In this document: positions 1 through 8,069 of the stretch, in pieces | Numbering within the stretch: position 1 is the stretch's first letter | Layout: every line of letters starts with the position of its first letter | Assembly (NCBI GenBank): GCA_947630485.1 | Contig: CANRHU010000004.1 | Location: forward strand, 1-64,000 | Reading direction: 5' to 3' | Length of the DNA stretch: 64,000 nt | Origin: an uncultured Lachnospiraceae bacterium | Lineage (GTDB): Bacteria; Bacillota; Clostridia; Lachnospirales; Lachnospiraceae | Translations under genes and position numbers: made by a program | The notes under the pieces: model-generated | What the model saw: the letters and a program-made list of their open reading frames with translations, nothing else | Databases searched by the model: none | What the model was told of the DNA's origin: nothing

Positions 1-554
1 GTGTAATCATAGTACGCCTGGGCGTTGGTCACAACGGAGCCGGTGGAGTACATGTACTGGTTGTCGGAATCGTTGCGTGCGTCGTTCACATACTGAGCGG
101 TCGTCACCCAGTCATTGGCAGTCACGTCTGCAACCTCATTGCCGTCCTTGTCCACCCACTTGACGCCCTGACGGATGTGGAAGGTCCACTCGGTCATGTC
201 GTCGTTGCTCTCCCAGGACTCTGCCAGAGACGGAATTACATTGCCGTACTTGTCGTACTCGATCAGGCTGTCAACCACATTGGCGCCGATGGACCAGTCG
301 TTGGTACTGCCGCTGGTCAGGTAGTTCAGCGTGGTCACTTCGCTGGAGTACAGGGTGCGGTACACGGACAGTTCCGTATTCTCCGCCGCTGCCGCCGTCT
401 CATCCGAACTCCCGCCTGCCGCTGCCGTTGTCGCCGCGGTATTACCGCCGGCCGCCGTCGTGCCGGCATTGTCTCCGGAACCGCCGCAGCCCGCCAGACT
501 GAGAGCCATCACGCCCGCCAGTACGAGCGCAAGCAGTCTCTTGTTCTTGCACAT
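1..554 (-). CDS. Peptide/nickel-type ABC solute-binding lipoprotein (family 5), 5' part only
   Basis: The window cuts this gene; only the N-terminal ~184 residues are present. It starts with a lipoprotein signal ending in LAGC followed by a Gly/Ala/Thr-rich linker, then SVYRTLYSSEVTTLNYL and LIEYDKYGNVIPSLAESW, which are typical of the OppA/DppA family (SBP_bac_5). The protein would be tethered outside the membrane and deliver oligopeptides or similar ligands to an ABC permease that must lie beyond the left edge. The ATG at 554 is preceded by a GAGAGG ribosome site. A strong promoter (768-796) lies about 200 nt upstream, so the mRNA has a long leader. The ligand cannot be told from this part. 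Confidence 0.85.
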   Translation of the reverse strand, partial: MCKNKRLLALVLAGVMALSLAGCGGSGDNAGTTAAGGNTAATTAAAGGSSDETAAAAENTELSVYRTLYSSEVTTLNYLTSGSTNDWSIGANVVDSLIEYDKYGNVIPSLAESWESNDDMTEWTFHIRQGVKWVDKDGNEVADVTANDWVTTAQYVNDARNDSDNQYMYSTGSVVTNAQAYYDY

Positions 555-767
555 AATCTTTTCATCCTCTCTTTCTCAAAAATAACCTTTCAAAGGCCTC
601 CGCAGGCCTGGCCTGCCGCTGCATTCGTCAACCGCTCTGCCGCCGTTTAAATATGCCAAGAAGCAAACCCTGCGCACACCGTCGCACGCAAAATGGTTTG
701 CCCCTCCCCAACAGTGCTTGTTTACTTTACAGTTTCGCATTAATAAAGCGCCAACCTGCTTCTTGTA

Positions 768-796
768 TTTATAACAGAATTAATCCTGTTTGTCAA
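768..796 (-). promoter_or_regulatory. Sigma-A promoter of the solute-binding protein gene
   Basis: On the minus strand TTGACA (796-791), 17 nt, TATAAA (773-768). Transcription would start near 760 and leave a leader of about 205 nt before the ATG at 554. Confidence 0.75.
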
Positions 797-894
797 TGAA
801 ATGCGGCGTGAACATTTATTTCAATAAAATATATAAATTTATAAACTTTATTTCGTTTGGCGTCCAGTTCACAACTTGATTGATAAATGATAGT

Positions 895-947
895 CGGCTG
901 CCGCAAAATGCGGTTCCTCACAATCGTCCCGCAATTTGCGGCAGCCG
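895..947. repeat. 19-bp inverted repeat (hairpin) after the PIN-like gene
   Basis: Arms at 895-913 and 929-947 (CGGCTGCCGCAAA at the outer part) match except at one position, with a 15-nt loop. It lies just downstream of the PIN-like gene. There is no clear T-tract on either side, so it may be a weak terminator or an mRNA 3'-end stabiliser. Confidence 0.6.
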
Positions 948-957
948 TCTCATCCAT

Positions 958-971
958 GGCGCCGTATATGG
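958..971. repeat. Left copy of the 14-bp inverted repeat framing the PIN-like gene
   Basis: GGCGCCGTATATGG here is the exact reverse complement of 1607-1620. This copy is 7 nt beyond the stop codon of the PIN-like gene. Confidence 0.85.
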
Positions 972-978
972 CTAAAAC

Positions 979-1593
979 TCATTTCGGTATCTTCTTGTAA
1001 ATCATACGCAGCTGGGGCTTGATCATGCGGTAGATCACGCTTCCGCCTTCAGGGGTGTATTCCTTCTGCAGGGCCTGATACAGCTCCTGAAGCCGTTTGA
1101 CATCGTAATCACAGATGATCTTAAAAATCCCTTCCACATATGCTTCGTCGGAGTACTCCTCCGACAGGAGACCCTTAAGCATCTCCTTCGCCTCCGCAAA
1201 GACGTCCGTCTCCTCCGCCGTCTCCGGAAGCGTCAGCTCGGATTTGGTCTGTCTCTTCACCGACATATCCCGGCTTGTCCAGAACTTGACTACCGCGTCA
1301 TATCCGGTATCGTTGGTGACAATGATGTAGTCCGTCTTCGGGGCGGATTTGATCAGGTAACCCAGATAGGATACCAGCTGAAAATCCAACCCGTTCTTGC
1401 CCGGAAAACATTCGACCGTCTCAAACGAGGACGGATACTGGCGGATGAAGTCCAAGTCCGCATATGATATCCCCGGAGAATACTCGGTGTAGAACAGGAT
1501 CAGCATATCCTTGCTTCCCTTTTTCGGCAGCAGCTCCTTCCACGCGCTTCCTATATTCTCTGTGTCAACCAGATAGACCTTTCGATTCGCCAT
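979..1593 (-). CDS. PIN/NYN-like domain protein, probable RNase
   Basis: A 204-residue soluble protein. The order of motifs fits the PIN-like/NYN nuclease fold: VYLVDTENIG near the N-terminus (acidic metal-binding Asp), KNGLDFQLVSYLGYL near residue 75 (second acidic site) and YIIVTNDTGYDAVVKFW near residue 97 (third). Such proteins are metal-dependent RNases or RNA-binding relatives. I chose the second in-frame ATG (1593) because AAAGG then stands 6 nt upstream; the ATG at 1599 would have no spacing. The gene stands alone, with its own promoter, and a 14-bp inverted repeat frames it exactly. Its target is unknown. Confidence 0.7.
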   Translation of the reverse strand: MANRKVYLVDTENIGSAWKELLPKKGSKDMLILFYTEYSPGISYADLDFIRQYPSSFETVECFPGKNGLDFQLVSYLGYLIKSAPKTDYIIVTNDTGYDAVVKFWTSRDMSVKRQTKSELTLPETAEETDVFAEAKEMLKGLLSEEYSDEAYVEGIFKIICDYDVKRLQELYQALQKEYTPEGGSVIYRMIKPQLRMIYKKIPK

Positions 1594-1606
1594 ATGCATC
1601 CTTTCC

Positions 1607-1620
1607 CCATATACGGCGCC
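1607..1620. repeat. Right copy of the 14-bp inverted repeat framing the PIN-like gene
   Basis: CCATATACGGCGCC, the reverse complement of 958-971. It lies between the probable transcription start and the ribosome binding site of the PIN-like gene. Confidence 0.85.
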
Positions 1621-1628
1621 GTGAGGCT

Positions 1629-1657
1629 ATCTTACCATAAATGCGCGGACTTGCCAA
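1629..1657 (-). promoter_or_regulatory. Promoter of the PIN-like gene
   Basis: On the minus strand TTGGCA (1657-1652), 17 nt, TAAGAT (1634-1629). The start point would fall at about 1622, immediately outside the right arm of the inverted repeat. Confidence 0.7.
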
Positions 1658-1700
1658 GGATTTTTTGCCTGCATGTTCTACACATTCTGCCCGCATTTTG

Positions 1701-2891
1701 TCAGTGATGACCGTCGTCATGGTGATCGTCGTCATACTCGCATTCCCACTTGCGGAATGCGCCGCTGTAGGCGTCGATCTCAAATTCATACTCCATGCCG
1801 CCGTAATAGATGGTTCCCTCGTACTCGATCCGCCCGTCATCGCGGTCCGTCTCAAACTCGACAATGTCGCTGAGCGCTGCGCCCGGCACCTGGGCTAACG
1901 CCAGCTGCTTTGCCGATTCCTCCGCCAAAATCGTATAACCGCTGCCGGAATTCGCCGCGGGCTGCTGCACCGGCTGCTGCGCGGCCTGCGTGCCGGCTGT
2001 TCCATTGCCGTTCGTTCCGCCGCCCGCGGAAGCCGTCCCGGACTGCAGTGTCTTAGGCTTGATATCGATATCCGCGCTGAGCACATCGCCGCTGTAGGCA
2101 TCGATCTCATATTCATATTCCGTCCGGTCGCTCCCATAGAATTCCACATCATAAATCTGCTTCCCGTCGTCCCATTCCAGCTTTGCCTTTACAAATGTAA
2201 TCGGAACGGAAACCGTTCCCACCGTCTGGGCATGGGAGAGGGCTTTCTCCTTCGCTTCCTCCTCGGTAAGCATCGTACCGGCCGGCGTCTGCTCGGCTGC
2301 TGTCTGTACGGCTGGCGTCTGCTCGGCTGCCGCAATCCGGACTGCCGCCGCGGTGCTCTCCGCTGCCCGGTCAGCTGCCGCCTGCGCCGTAGTCTCCGCG
2401 TTCACATCGGCTGCCGCCTGCGCCGTGGTCTTCGCGTTCCCGCCTGCTGCCGCCTGCGTCGTAGTCTCTGCGTTCCCGCCTGCTACCGCCTGCGTCGTAG
2501 TCTCTGCGTTCCCGCCTGCTGCCGTCTGCGCCGTGGTCTCCGCGTTCGCATCGGCGGCCGCCGCAGTCTCTGCCGTCCCGCCAGAAGTGTCCCCTGCCGC
2601 CGCGCTCTCAATCACTTTGCCGGTCAGCGCATCGATATCGTACCGATAAGTGTTCCCGTTATCATCCGAAAACTCCACCTGATAGTAATCCATGCCGTTC
2701 CTCGTCGCCATGTCCACGCTGTTGATCTTCACCTGGCTCTCCTCCAGGCCGACCTCCGCAAGAATCTGCTTCTTCGCGGCGTCCGCCCCGATGTAAGATA
2801 ACTTTCCCTGTCCCTGGGCGCATCCGCCGAGCAGGAGCGCTGAAACCGCAAGCAAACCGAACATTCCTTTTTTCATCTTGTTATTCTTCAT
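1701..2891 (-). CDS. PepSY-domain lipoprotein with 12-residue repeats
   Basis: A 396-residue secreted lipoprotein (signal peptide with LLLGGC). Three PepSY-like modules can be seen: one after the signal (GADAAKKQILAEVGL to YRYDIDALTGKVIE), one in the middle (EEEAKEKALSHA to YEYEIDAYSGDVL) and one at the C-terminus (AKQLALAQVPGA to YEFEIDAYSGAF). Between the first two lies a low-complexity Ala/Thr/Asn region with five 12-residue repeats of the NAETTAQAAAGG type. The tail is Asp/His-rich (EYDDDHHDDGHH) and could bind metal. The start at 2891 is supported by an AAGGGGGA ribosome site; the upstream in-frame GTG/ATG options have none. It lies 80 nt behind the histidine kinase gene and is probably a target or sensor partner of that two-component system. 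Substrate unknown. Confidence 0.85.
   Translation of the reverse strand: MKNNKMKKGMFGLLAVSALLLGGCAQGQGKLSYIGADAAKKQILAEVGLEESQVKINSVDMATRNGMDYYQVEFSDDNGNTYRYDIDALTGKVIESAAAGDTSGGTAETAAAADANAETTAQTAAGGNAETTTQAVAGGNAETTTQAAAGGNAKTTAQAAADVNAETTAQAAADRAAESTAAAVRIAAAEQTPAVQTAAEQTPAGTMLTEEEAKEKALSHAQTVGTVSVPITFVKAKLEWDDGKQIYDVEFYGSDRTEYEYEIDAYSGDVLSADIDIKPKTLQSGTASAGGGTNGNGTAGTQAAQQPVQQPAANSGSGYTILAEESAKQLALAQVPGAALSDIVEFETDRDDGRIEYEGTIYYGGMEYEFEIDAYSGAFRKWECEYDDDHHDDGHH
2367..2546 (-). repeat. Five 36-bp tandem repeats inside the PepSY lipoprotein gene
   Basis: Five in-frame 36-bp units encode variants of NAETTAQAAAGG. They form a flexible Ala/Thr spacer between two PepSY modules and are prone to copy-number change. 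Confidence 0.8.
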
Positions 2892-2971
2892 AAATAAAAG
2901 TCCCCCTTCTCTATTTTCTGATCTCATTCTAACCGCGAATTATGAAATCTACATGAAATCGGGGAACTTTT

Positions 2972-4423
2972 TTATAAATATTTTTTTGTACCTGTTTTCA
3001 CATCCGGCAGATGCAGCGTAAAGACACTTCCCTCGTCCGGAATGCTTTCAATCGTCATATAGCCGCCGTGCAGCCTGGCGATCTGGCTGACCATGGCAAG
3101 TCCCAGGCCCGCTCCCGAGGATTCTCCGCGGGACGGATCCACCTGATAGAAGCGCTGCCAGATCTTCTCCCGGTGCTCTGCCGGGATACCGATGCCGTCG
3201 TCCCGCACATGAAGAAGAAGCTCTCCGTTCTCCTCCGACACGGACACCCACACATGGCCGTCCTGCCTTCCATACTTAAAGCCATTGTCGATCAGATTGC
3301 GCAGAAGGCGGGTCAGCAGCCCGGCGTCGCCGCGCACCTGCGGCAGTGCGCCGTGCGTCTCCGGCAATGCGCCGCGCGCCTCCGAGCCGGCAGCACTTTC
3401 TGCGCCGGAAGCTCCGGCCGCCGCTCCATCCACCCGGACGAAGCGCAGCCTCTCCTCCCCGTAATCCGGAGTCATCTCCTTCACCACGCATTCGGCCAGC
3501 TCCGCCAGGTTAAGCTCCTTCATCTCCGGCAGCTCCGTCCCCTGCTCCAGCCGCGTCATGCTGAGAAGCTGAGTGATCATCTCCGACATTTTCACTGTCT
3601 GCCGGTGAATCATTTCCAGGGTTTCCCGGCGTTCCTCCTCCGTCTCGTCGTACTTCATGCCGTATTCACAGGCGCCCTTTATGATGGAGACCGGCGTGCG
3701 CAGCTCGTGGGAAGCGTCAGCGGTAAACTGGCTTTCCGCCTCAAAGGACCGCTCCAACCGTTCAAACAGGCTGTCGAATGTCTCCGCCAGGCGTGAGAAC
3801 TCGTCCTTCCCAGGCGGAAGCCCGATCCTTCTCGACAGATCCCTCGCCTCGCTGATGGCCGACGCGGTGGCGCCGATCTGATCCAGGGGCCGGAACGACC
3901 GCCGCACGATCAGATAACCTCCTGCGGCAGCCAGTATGATAAACAAAGGCAGCGCGACCGCGGCCATGCGCAGGATATTGTCCGCCGCGTACCGGTCCTC
4001 CGGCAGCTCCAGAAGGCCCCGCAGCCACACGCCGTCCTCCCAGCCGGAGGGAATCCACAGATCCAGCATCAGATACCGCGCTTCCCCTGCCGAAACGGTC
4101 CGCAGGTTTCCGTTTTCAAAATCCTCATCCGACGAAAACGACACCGGCAGCTGCCCCGCCATCAGCGCGCCGCCGCGGCTGTAGACCAACGTGGAAACGC
4201 CGCCCAGGGAGAACTGAAAACCGTCGTCCAGCTGCAGCCTGCCATCTATATAGGAAATCCTGGCGGCGTTGCCGCGCATCGTCTGGCTCAGCTGGTTCAT
4301 GGATGTCCGCGTGGTCACGGAACGGCTGATAGTCAGCATGAACACCAGAAGAAGACCTGACAGCACAGCCATCAGAAATGTCAGCCACAATGTGATTTTC
4401 CATTTTACCGAATAGTTTCTCAC
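2972..4423 (-). CDS. Sensor histidine kinase (OmpR-partner type)
   Basis: A 483-residue membrane kinase. Membrane segment near residues 10-30, an extracytoplasmic loop of about 120 residues, second membrane segment near 150-170 (AAVALPLFIILAAAGGYLIV), HAMP region, dimerisation/phosphoacceptor box ASHELRTPVSIIKG with the His near residue 240, then N (NLIDNGFKYG), G1 (DDGIGIP) and G2 (GLGLAMV) boxes of the ATPase. A Gly/Ala/Glu-rich insertion near residues 330-365 lies between the kinase core parts. The gene overlaps the response regulator by 4 nt, so the two are translationally coupled. The signal is unknown; the adjoining PepSY lipoprotein suggests an envelope or metal/peptide stimulus (inference). 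Confidence 0.95.
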   Translation of the reverse strand: MRNYSVKWKITLWLTFLMAVLSGLLLVFMLTISRSVTTRTSMNQLSQTMRGNAARISYIDGRLQLDDGFQFSLGGVSTLVYSRGGALMAGQLPVSFSSDEDFENGNLRTVSAGEARYLMLDLWIPSGWEDGVWLRGLLELPEDRYAADNILRMAAVALPLFIILAAAGGYLIVRRSFRPLDQIGATASAISEARDLSRRIGLPPGKDEFSRLAETFDSLFERLERSFEAESQFTADASHELRTPVSIIKGACEYGMKYDETEEERRETLEMIHRQTVKMSEMITQLLSMTRLEQGTELPEMKELNLAELAECVVKEMTPDYGEERLRFVRVDGAAAGASGAESAAGSEARGALPETHGALPQVRGDAGLLTRLLRNLIDNGFKYGRQDGHVWVSVSEENGELLLHVRDDGIGIPAEHREKIWQRFYQVDPSRGESSGAGLGLAMVSQIARLHGGYMTIESIPDEGSVFTLHLPDVKTGTKKYL

Positions 4424-5094
4424 GCCTGCTCCCTCAGCACCCAGCCTACGCCGCGAATCGTATGAATCAGTTTCTTTTCAAAGCCGTCGTCGATCTTCCT
4501 GCGCAGACGGCTGATATAGACGTCGATGTTATTTGAACTTCCCGAATACTCGTAATTCCAGATCTTGTCCTCCATCTGCTCCCGCGACAGCACAATCCCC
4601 TGGTTGCGGATCATGTACTCCAGGATCGTATACTCCTTCGGCAAAAGCGCAATCTCCGTCCCGTCCCGCGCAGCCGTCCTGCGCTCCGTATCCACCGTCA
4701 ACCCCGCATAGCTTAGGACGTTCACGCGGCTCCCCGCCCGCTTCCTTGTCATGGCACGGATCCGGGCCAGCAGCTCGTCGAAATCGAAGGGCTTGACCAG
4801 GTAATCGTCCGCTCCCATATCCAGCCCCTTCACCCGGTCGGCCACCGCGTCGCGCGCCGTCAGGAACAGCACCGGCACGTCGCTGCCCTGCTGCCGCAGG
4901 CGGCTCAGCACCTGATACCCGTCCATTTTCGGCATCATGATATCCAGAATCATCGCGTCATACTCCGCGCCACGCGCAAAATCCAGCGCTTCCTCGCCGT
5001 TTAAGCATCCGTCCACGCTGTATCCCGCCTTTGTAAGCGTCTTTACGATCAGTCGGTTTAAATCCTTCGCGTCCTCCGCGACCAGAATTCTCAC
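4420..5094 (-). CDS. OmpR/PhoB-family response regulator
   Basis: A 224-residue two-domain regulator. The receiver domain has the phosphoacceptor Asp in DAMILDIMMPKMDG (near residue 51) and the conserved Lys in DYLVKPFDF. The C-terminal winged helix carries LLPKEYTILEYMI and YISRLRRKIDD. The start is GTG at 5094 with GGGGAG 4 nt upstream. Upstream are two direct 23-bp repeats (5104-5126, 5132-5154) and a promoter embedded in the preceding gene's terminator. The regulator probably controls its own operon and the PepSY lipoprotein gene. Confidence 0.95.
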   Translation of the reverse strand: MRILVAEDAKDLNRLIVKTLTKAGYSVDGCLNGEEALDFARGAEYDAMILDIMMPKMDGYQVLSRLRQQGSDVPVLFLTARDAVADRVKGLDMGADDYLVKPFDFDELLARIRAMTRKRAGSRVNVLSYAGLTVDTERRTAARDGTEIALLPKEYTILEYMIRNQGIVLSREQMEDKIWNYEYSGSSNNIDVYISRLRRKIDDGFEKKLIHTIRGVGWVLREQA

Positions 5095-5103
5095 AGCTCT
5101 CCC

Positions 5104-5154
5104 CCCAATTTCTTATGTAAAACGCCATTCGCCCAATTTCTTATGTAAAACGCC
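5104..5154 (-). promoter_or_regulatory. Two direct 23-bp repeats before the response regulator gene
   Basis: CCCAATTTCTTATGTAAAAC followed by GCC occurs at 5104-5126 and again, identical, at 5132-5154 (28 bp apart, nearly three helix turns). Tandem direct repeats are the usual binding mode of OmpR/PhoB regulators, so this may be an autoregulatory site; alternatively it is a dispersed repeat (see the related pair at 36227-36274). Confidence 0.5.
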
Positions 5155-5174
5155 TTCCGCCCGCGGCACAGCCT

Positions 5175-5215
5175 TATAGAAAAGACCGATCCTTCTCTGT
5201 CAAGAAACCGGTCTT
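5175..5215 (-). promoter_or_regulatory. yebC terminator hairpin overlapping the response-regulator promoter
   Basis: On the minus strand AAGACCG (5215-5209) pairs with CGGTCTT (5188-5182), extended by several inner pairs and followed by TTTTC: a terminator for yebC. The TTGACA at 5203-5198 lies in the top of this hairpin and is 17 nt from TCTATA (5180-5175), giving a promoter for the two-component operon. Confidence 0.65.
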
Positions 5216-5259
5216 CCGTCTTTTCTATTCAGTTATCACTACCCTCAAGCGGTTCCGCG

Positions 5260-5988
5260 TCACTCGTCCCAGTTATGGTATACGCCCTGCACGTCGTCGT
5301 CGTCGTCCAGCATATCCAGAATACGGTTCAGCTTCTTCACGTTCTCCTCATCGGCGACTTCCACCCAGGTCTGGGGGATCATGGTCACCTCCGCCTCCAG
5401 CATCGGAATGCCGGCCGCTTCCAGGGCCTCGCGGACCGCGCTGAAATCATCGGGAGCCGTATAGATCTCATAGCTCTCGTCCTCCTCGGCGAAATCCTCC
5501 GCGCCCGCGTCGAGGGCCGCCATCATCAGTTCATCGGCGTCCATCTCGCACTCTTCCTTGTCCACAATGATCTGTCCCTTCTTATCAAACAGATAGGACA
5601 CGCTTCCCTGGGCGCCTACATTGCCGCCGCCCTTGGTGAACGCGGCACGGACGTTGGCCGCGGTACGGTTCTTATTGTCAGTCAGGGTATCCACGATAAT
5701 AGCCACGCCGCCGGGGCCGTAGCCCTCGTAGGTAAGGCTCTCGTAATTGACGGAACCTGCGTCGCCGGCCGCCTTCTTAATGCCGCGGTCAATGGTGTCG
5801 TTGGGCATGTTGTTGGCCTTCGCCTTGGCGATGGCGTCGCGCAGCTTGGAGTTGCTGGCCGGATCCGCCCCGCCCTCCTTGACGGCGACGGCGATCTCAC
5901 GTCCGATGATCGTGAAAATCTTGCCCTTGGCGGCGTCGTTCTTCTCCTTTTTGCGCTTAATATTGGAAAACTTTGAATGTCCTGACAT
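5260..5988 (-). CDS. yebC: YebC/PmpR family protein (TACO1-like)
   Basis: A 242-residue protein that begins [20 protein letters not shown], the family hallmark, and continues with the usual three-domain sequence ([31 protein letters not shown]). Family members bind DNA or act on ribosomes to help translate proline-rich stretches. The start at 5988 follows AAAGGAG with 9 nt spacing; longer in-frame options lack a ribosome site. It is the last gene of the run from rex to yebC and is followed by a terminator hairpin. Confidence 0.95.
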   Translation of the reverse strand: MSGHSKFSNIKRKKEKNDAAKGKIFTIIGREIAVAVKEGGADPASNSKLRDAIAKAKANNMPNDTIDRGIKKAAGDAGSVNYESLTYEGYGPGGVAIIVDTLTDNKNRTAANVRAAFTKGGGNVGAQGSVSYLFDKKGQIIVDKEECEMDADELMMAALDAGAEDFAEEDESYEIYTAPDDFSAVREALEAAGIPMLEAEVTMIPQTWVEVADEENVKKLNRILDMLDDDDDVQGVYHNWDE

Positions 5989-6194
5989 GGAATAACACTC
6001 CTTTTCTGCTTTCGTTCTTAACGTTTCTCTCACGGCAGGCCCCATGCCCGCCTTCCTGCGCCCACAGGCGTGCCTGATTTATCTTAACACTGATTTTGCC
6101 GTATGGCAAGCGCAAATTGCCTCGGATCGTGTCAAAATCACTCCCGGAAAAACGTTTCTCTCTGATTTCCATACATATGCGGACGCGCCCCGGA

Positions 6195-6542
6195 CTATGT
6201 AAACAGTTCCAGGCTCACCTTCAGCGCGCAGTCCACTCTCCGCTGCAGGTCGTCGTCGATATGGCAGATCTTCTCTTTTAAACGCTGCTTGTCAATGGTC
6301 CGCAGCTGTTCCAGAAGAATCACCGAATCCTTCACCATATCGCATTTTCGCGTGTCCAGTTCCACGTGGGTCGGCAGCTTCGCCTTGTTCATCTTCGATG
6401 TGATCGCCGCACAGATCACCGTAGGGCTGTGTTTATTGCCTACGTCGTTCTGTATGATCAGAACCGGACGGACGCCTCCCTGTTCGGAGCCGACTACCGG
6501 CCTTAAATCCGCGTAATAGATATCGCCGCGCCTGATTATCAT
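6195..6542 (-). CDS. mazF: MazF/NdoA-family endoribonuclease toxin
   Basis: A 115-residue PemK/MazF-fold RNase. [21 protein letters not shown] and [19 protein letters not shown] are the hallmark N-terminal strands, with the catalytic Arg in RGD and Thr in AAITS. It would cleave mRNA at short motifs. The ATG at 6542 follows GGAGAG. In Bacillus the order is alr-ndoAI-ndoA, but here the 260 bp between alr and mazF hold no antitoxin reading frame. The toxin must be neutralised by an unlinked antitoxin or be poorly expressed. Confidence 0.92.
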   Translation of the reverse strand: MIIRRGDIYYADLRPVVGSEQGGVRPVLIIQNDVGNKHSPTVICAAITSKMNKAKLPTHVELDTRKCDMVKDSVILLEQLRTIDKQRLKEKICHIDDDLQRRVDCALKVSLELFT

Positions 6543-6601
6543 ATCATTTCACTCTCCGTCTGTCTCTTTCCATCAAGCCCCGTCCCCCCTGCGCCGGAAG
6601 A

Positions 6602-6648
6602 CTGGTCTACAGACCCAGTATTCACAGAATTTTCTCTGCCTATTCAAT
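6602..6648. repeat. Inverted repeat before mazF
   Basis: CAGTATTC near 6617 and CAATACTG near 6646 form an imperfect inverted repeat with a 14-20 nt loop in the leader of mazF. It could be a hairpin or an operator. Confidence 0.35.
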
Positions 6649-6751
6649 ACTGCCCTATGATTATGATATGATGGGAAAACCGTTGTGGCGCCGTTTGCGG
6701 CAAATCCGTCTCCCGCAAATTTGTCCGCCGCCCGCGCATCGCTTCGTCCGC

Positions 6752-6795
6752 TCCTCTTTCGCCGGCTCTCCGGTCCTCTTTCGCCGGCTCTCCGG
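6752..6795. repeat. Perfect 22-bp tandem duplication after alr
   Basis: TCCTCTTTCGCCGGCTCTCC plus GG is present twice without a gap (6752-6773, 6774-6795), directly downstream of the alr stop. Its GC-rich inner part (CCGGAGAGCCGG) can fold. Confidence 0.85.
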
Positions 6796-6802
6796 CCACC
6801 TT

Positions 6803-8005
6803 TCAGCCGGACAGGAAATCCTCGTAACGGTCCTCGAAATAGTCCTTCGTACCGATCACCCGGCCGTCCCGCACGTAAACCCGCGGCACCCTTTTCCCGA
6901 TGTCACAGACGATCTCATAATGAAAGCCCCCGCCTGTGCGCGCCAGCTCCTCCACGGAAATCCGCTCATCGCCATCGCAGCCGATCAGCGTCACCGGATC
7001 GTCCACCGAGACGCCCGGAATATCCGTCACGTCCGCCATGAACTGATCCATGCACACCCGGCCAAGGATCGGCGCTCTCTGCCCGCGGATCAGGACGCAG
7101 CCCTTTCCGGAGAGATTCCGCGGATAGCCGTCGCCGTAACCTACCGGAATCGTCGCAACCTTTGTTCTGCGATTTGCTTTGAAAGTACCGCCATAACTGA
7201 CCTCTGTGCCTTCCGGGATTTCCTTTACATAGGTTACAAAACTGTGGAGCGACATGACCGGCTTAAGCTTCACGCAGGCCTGCGACACCTCGTCGGACGG
7301 ATACATGCCATAAATGGAAATTCCGGCCCGCACCATATCCCAATGCGTCCCGCCCATCTCGATGATGGCGGCGCTGTTCGCCGCATGGTGGATCGGAACC
7401 GAAAGCCCTTCCGCCTCCGCCAGCCTGATAAACTGCCGGTACTTCTCCCATTGCCTCCTGGCGGACGTCTTATCCGTCTCGTCGGCTCTGGCAAAATGGG
7501 TGAAGATTCCCTCGACATGGATCCCGGGAAGACGGCCGATCGCCGCGGCCAGCCGGGCGCCGTCTTCATCGCAGGACACGCCGATCCGGCTCATGCCGGT
7601 ATCCACCGCCAGATGGACCTCCGCGCGGCAAGGCGTCCCTTCCTCGCTCGGCTCTGCCGCCGCGTCCGACAGCGCCTTCGCCTGCTCCATCGTAAAAACG
7701 GTCGGCCGGATTCCGTATTTCACCAATTCGCGGCTTCGGCTGGGGTGCGTAGCCCCCAGAATCAGAATCGGCTTTCCAATTCCGTGCAGCTGCAGATTCC
7801 TGGCTTCCTCGATGGTCGCAACCGCGTAACCGGCCACATAAGGATCGATGGCCTGCGCCACCGGCACCGCGCCGTGACCGTATCCGTCTGTCTTCACGAC
7901 GCCGATCATCCCCGCGCCGTCTGCCAGATTCGCCTGCATGGCCCGCATGTTGCCGGCAACCGCATCCAGGTCGATCCGCGCATAAACCCTCGTATATGTT
8001 CTCAT
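6803..8005 (-). CDS. alr: Alanine racemase
   Basis: A 400-residue PLP enzyme that interconverts L- and D-alanine for peptidoglycan. The N-terminal TIM barrel carries the PLP lysine in MIGVVKTDGYGHG (near residue 37); the C-terminal beta domain carries the catalytic Tyr region (EVSYGGTFKANRRTKVATIPVGYGDGY). ATG at 8005 has GGAGGA 9 nt upstream; the longer frame to 8080 has no ribosome site and would run into the previous gene. It follows nnr by 64 nt in the same operon, an arrangement shared with Bacillus. Confidence 0.96.
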   Translation of the reverse strand: MRTYTRVYARIDLDAVAGNMRAMQANLADGAGMIGVVKTDGYGHGAVPVAQAIDPYVAGYAVATIEEARNLQLHGIGKPILILGATHPSRSRELVKYGIRPTVFTMEQAKALSDAAAEPSEEGTPCRAEVHLAVDTGMSRIGVSCDEDGARLAAAIGRLPGIHVEGIFTHFARADETDKTSARRQWEKYRQFIRLAEAEGLSVPIHHAANSAAIIEMGGTHWDMVRAGISIYGMYPSDEVSQACVKLKPVMSLHSFVTYVKEIPEGTEVSYGGTFKANRRTKVATIPVGYGDGYPRNLSGKGCVLIRGQRAPILGRVCMDQFMADVTDIPGVSVDDPVTLIGCDGDERISVEELARTGGGFHYEIVCDIGKRVPRVYVRDGRVIGTKDYFEDRYEDFLSG

Positions 8006-8069
8006 CCTAAACGGTCCTCCGCTGTCGCTTATTTCTCCTGACGCCTCCGGCCAAATCTCTCCGGCAAGT

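Larger units (their letters stand above)
555..978. other. Intergenic region of 424 bp
   Basis: It holds the long leader and promoter of the solute-binding protein gene and, at its right end, an inverted repeat (895-947) plus one half of the repeat that frames the PIN-like gene. I see no protein-coding gene here. The stretch 800-860 is very AT-rich. Confidence 0.6.

Noticed and set aside
2367..2546. CRISPR-like array
   Set aside because: The 36-bp units are contiguous coding repeats without spacers.
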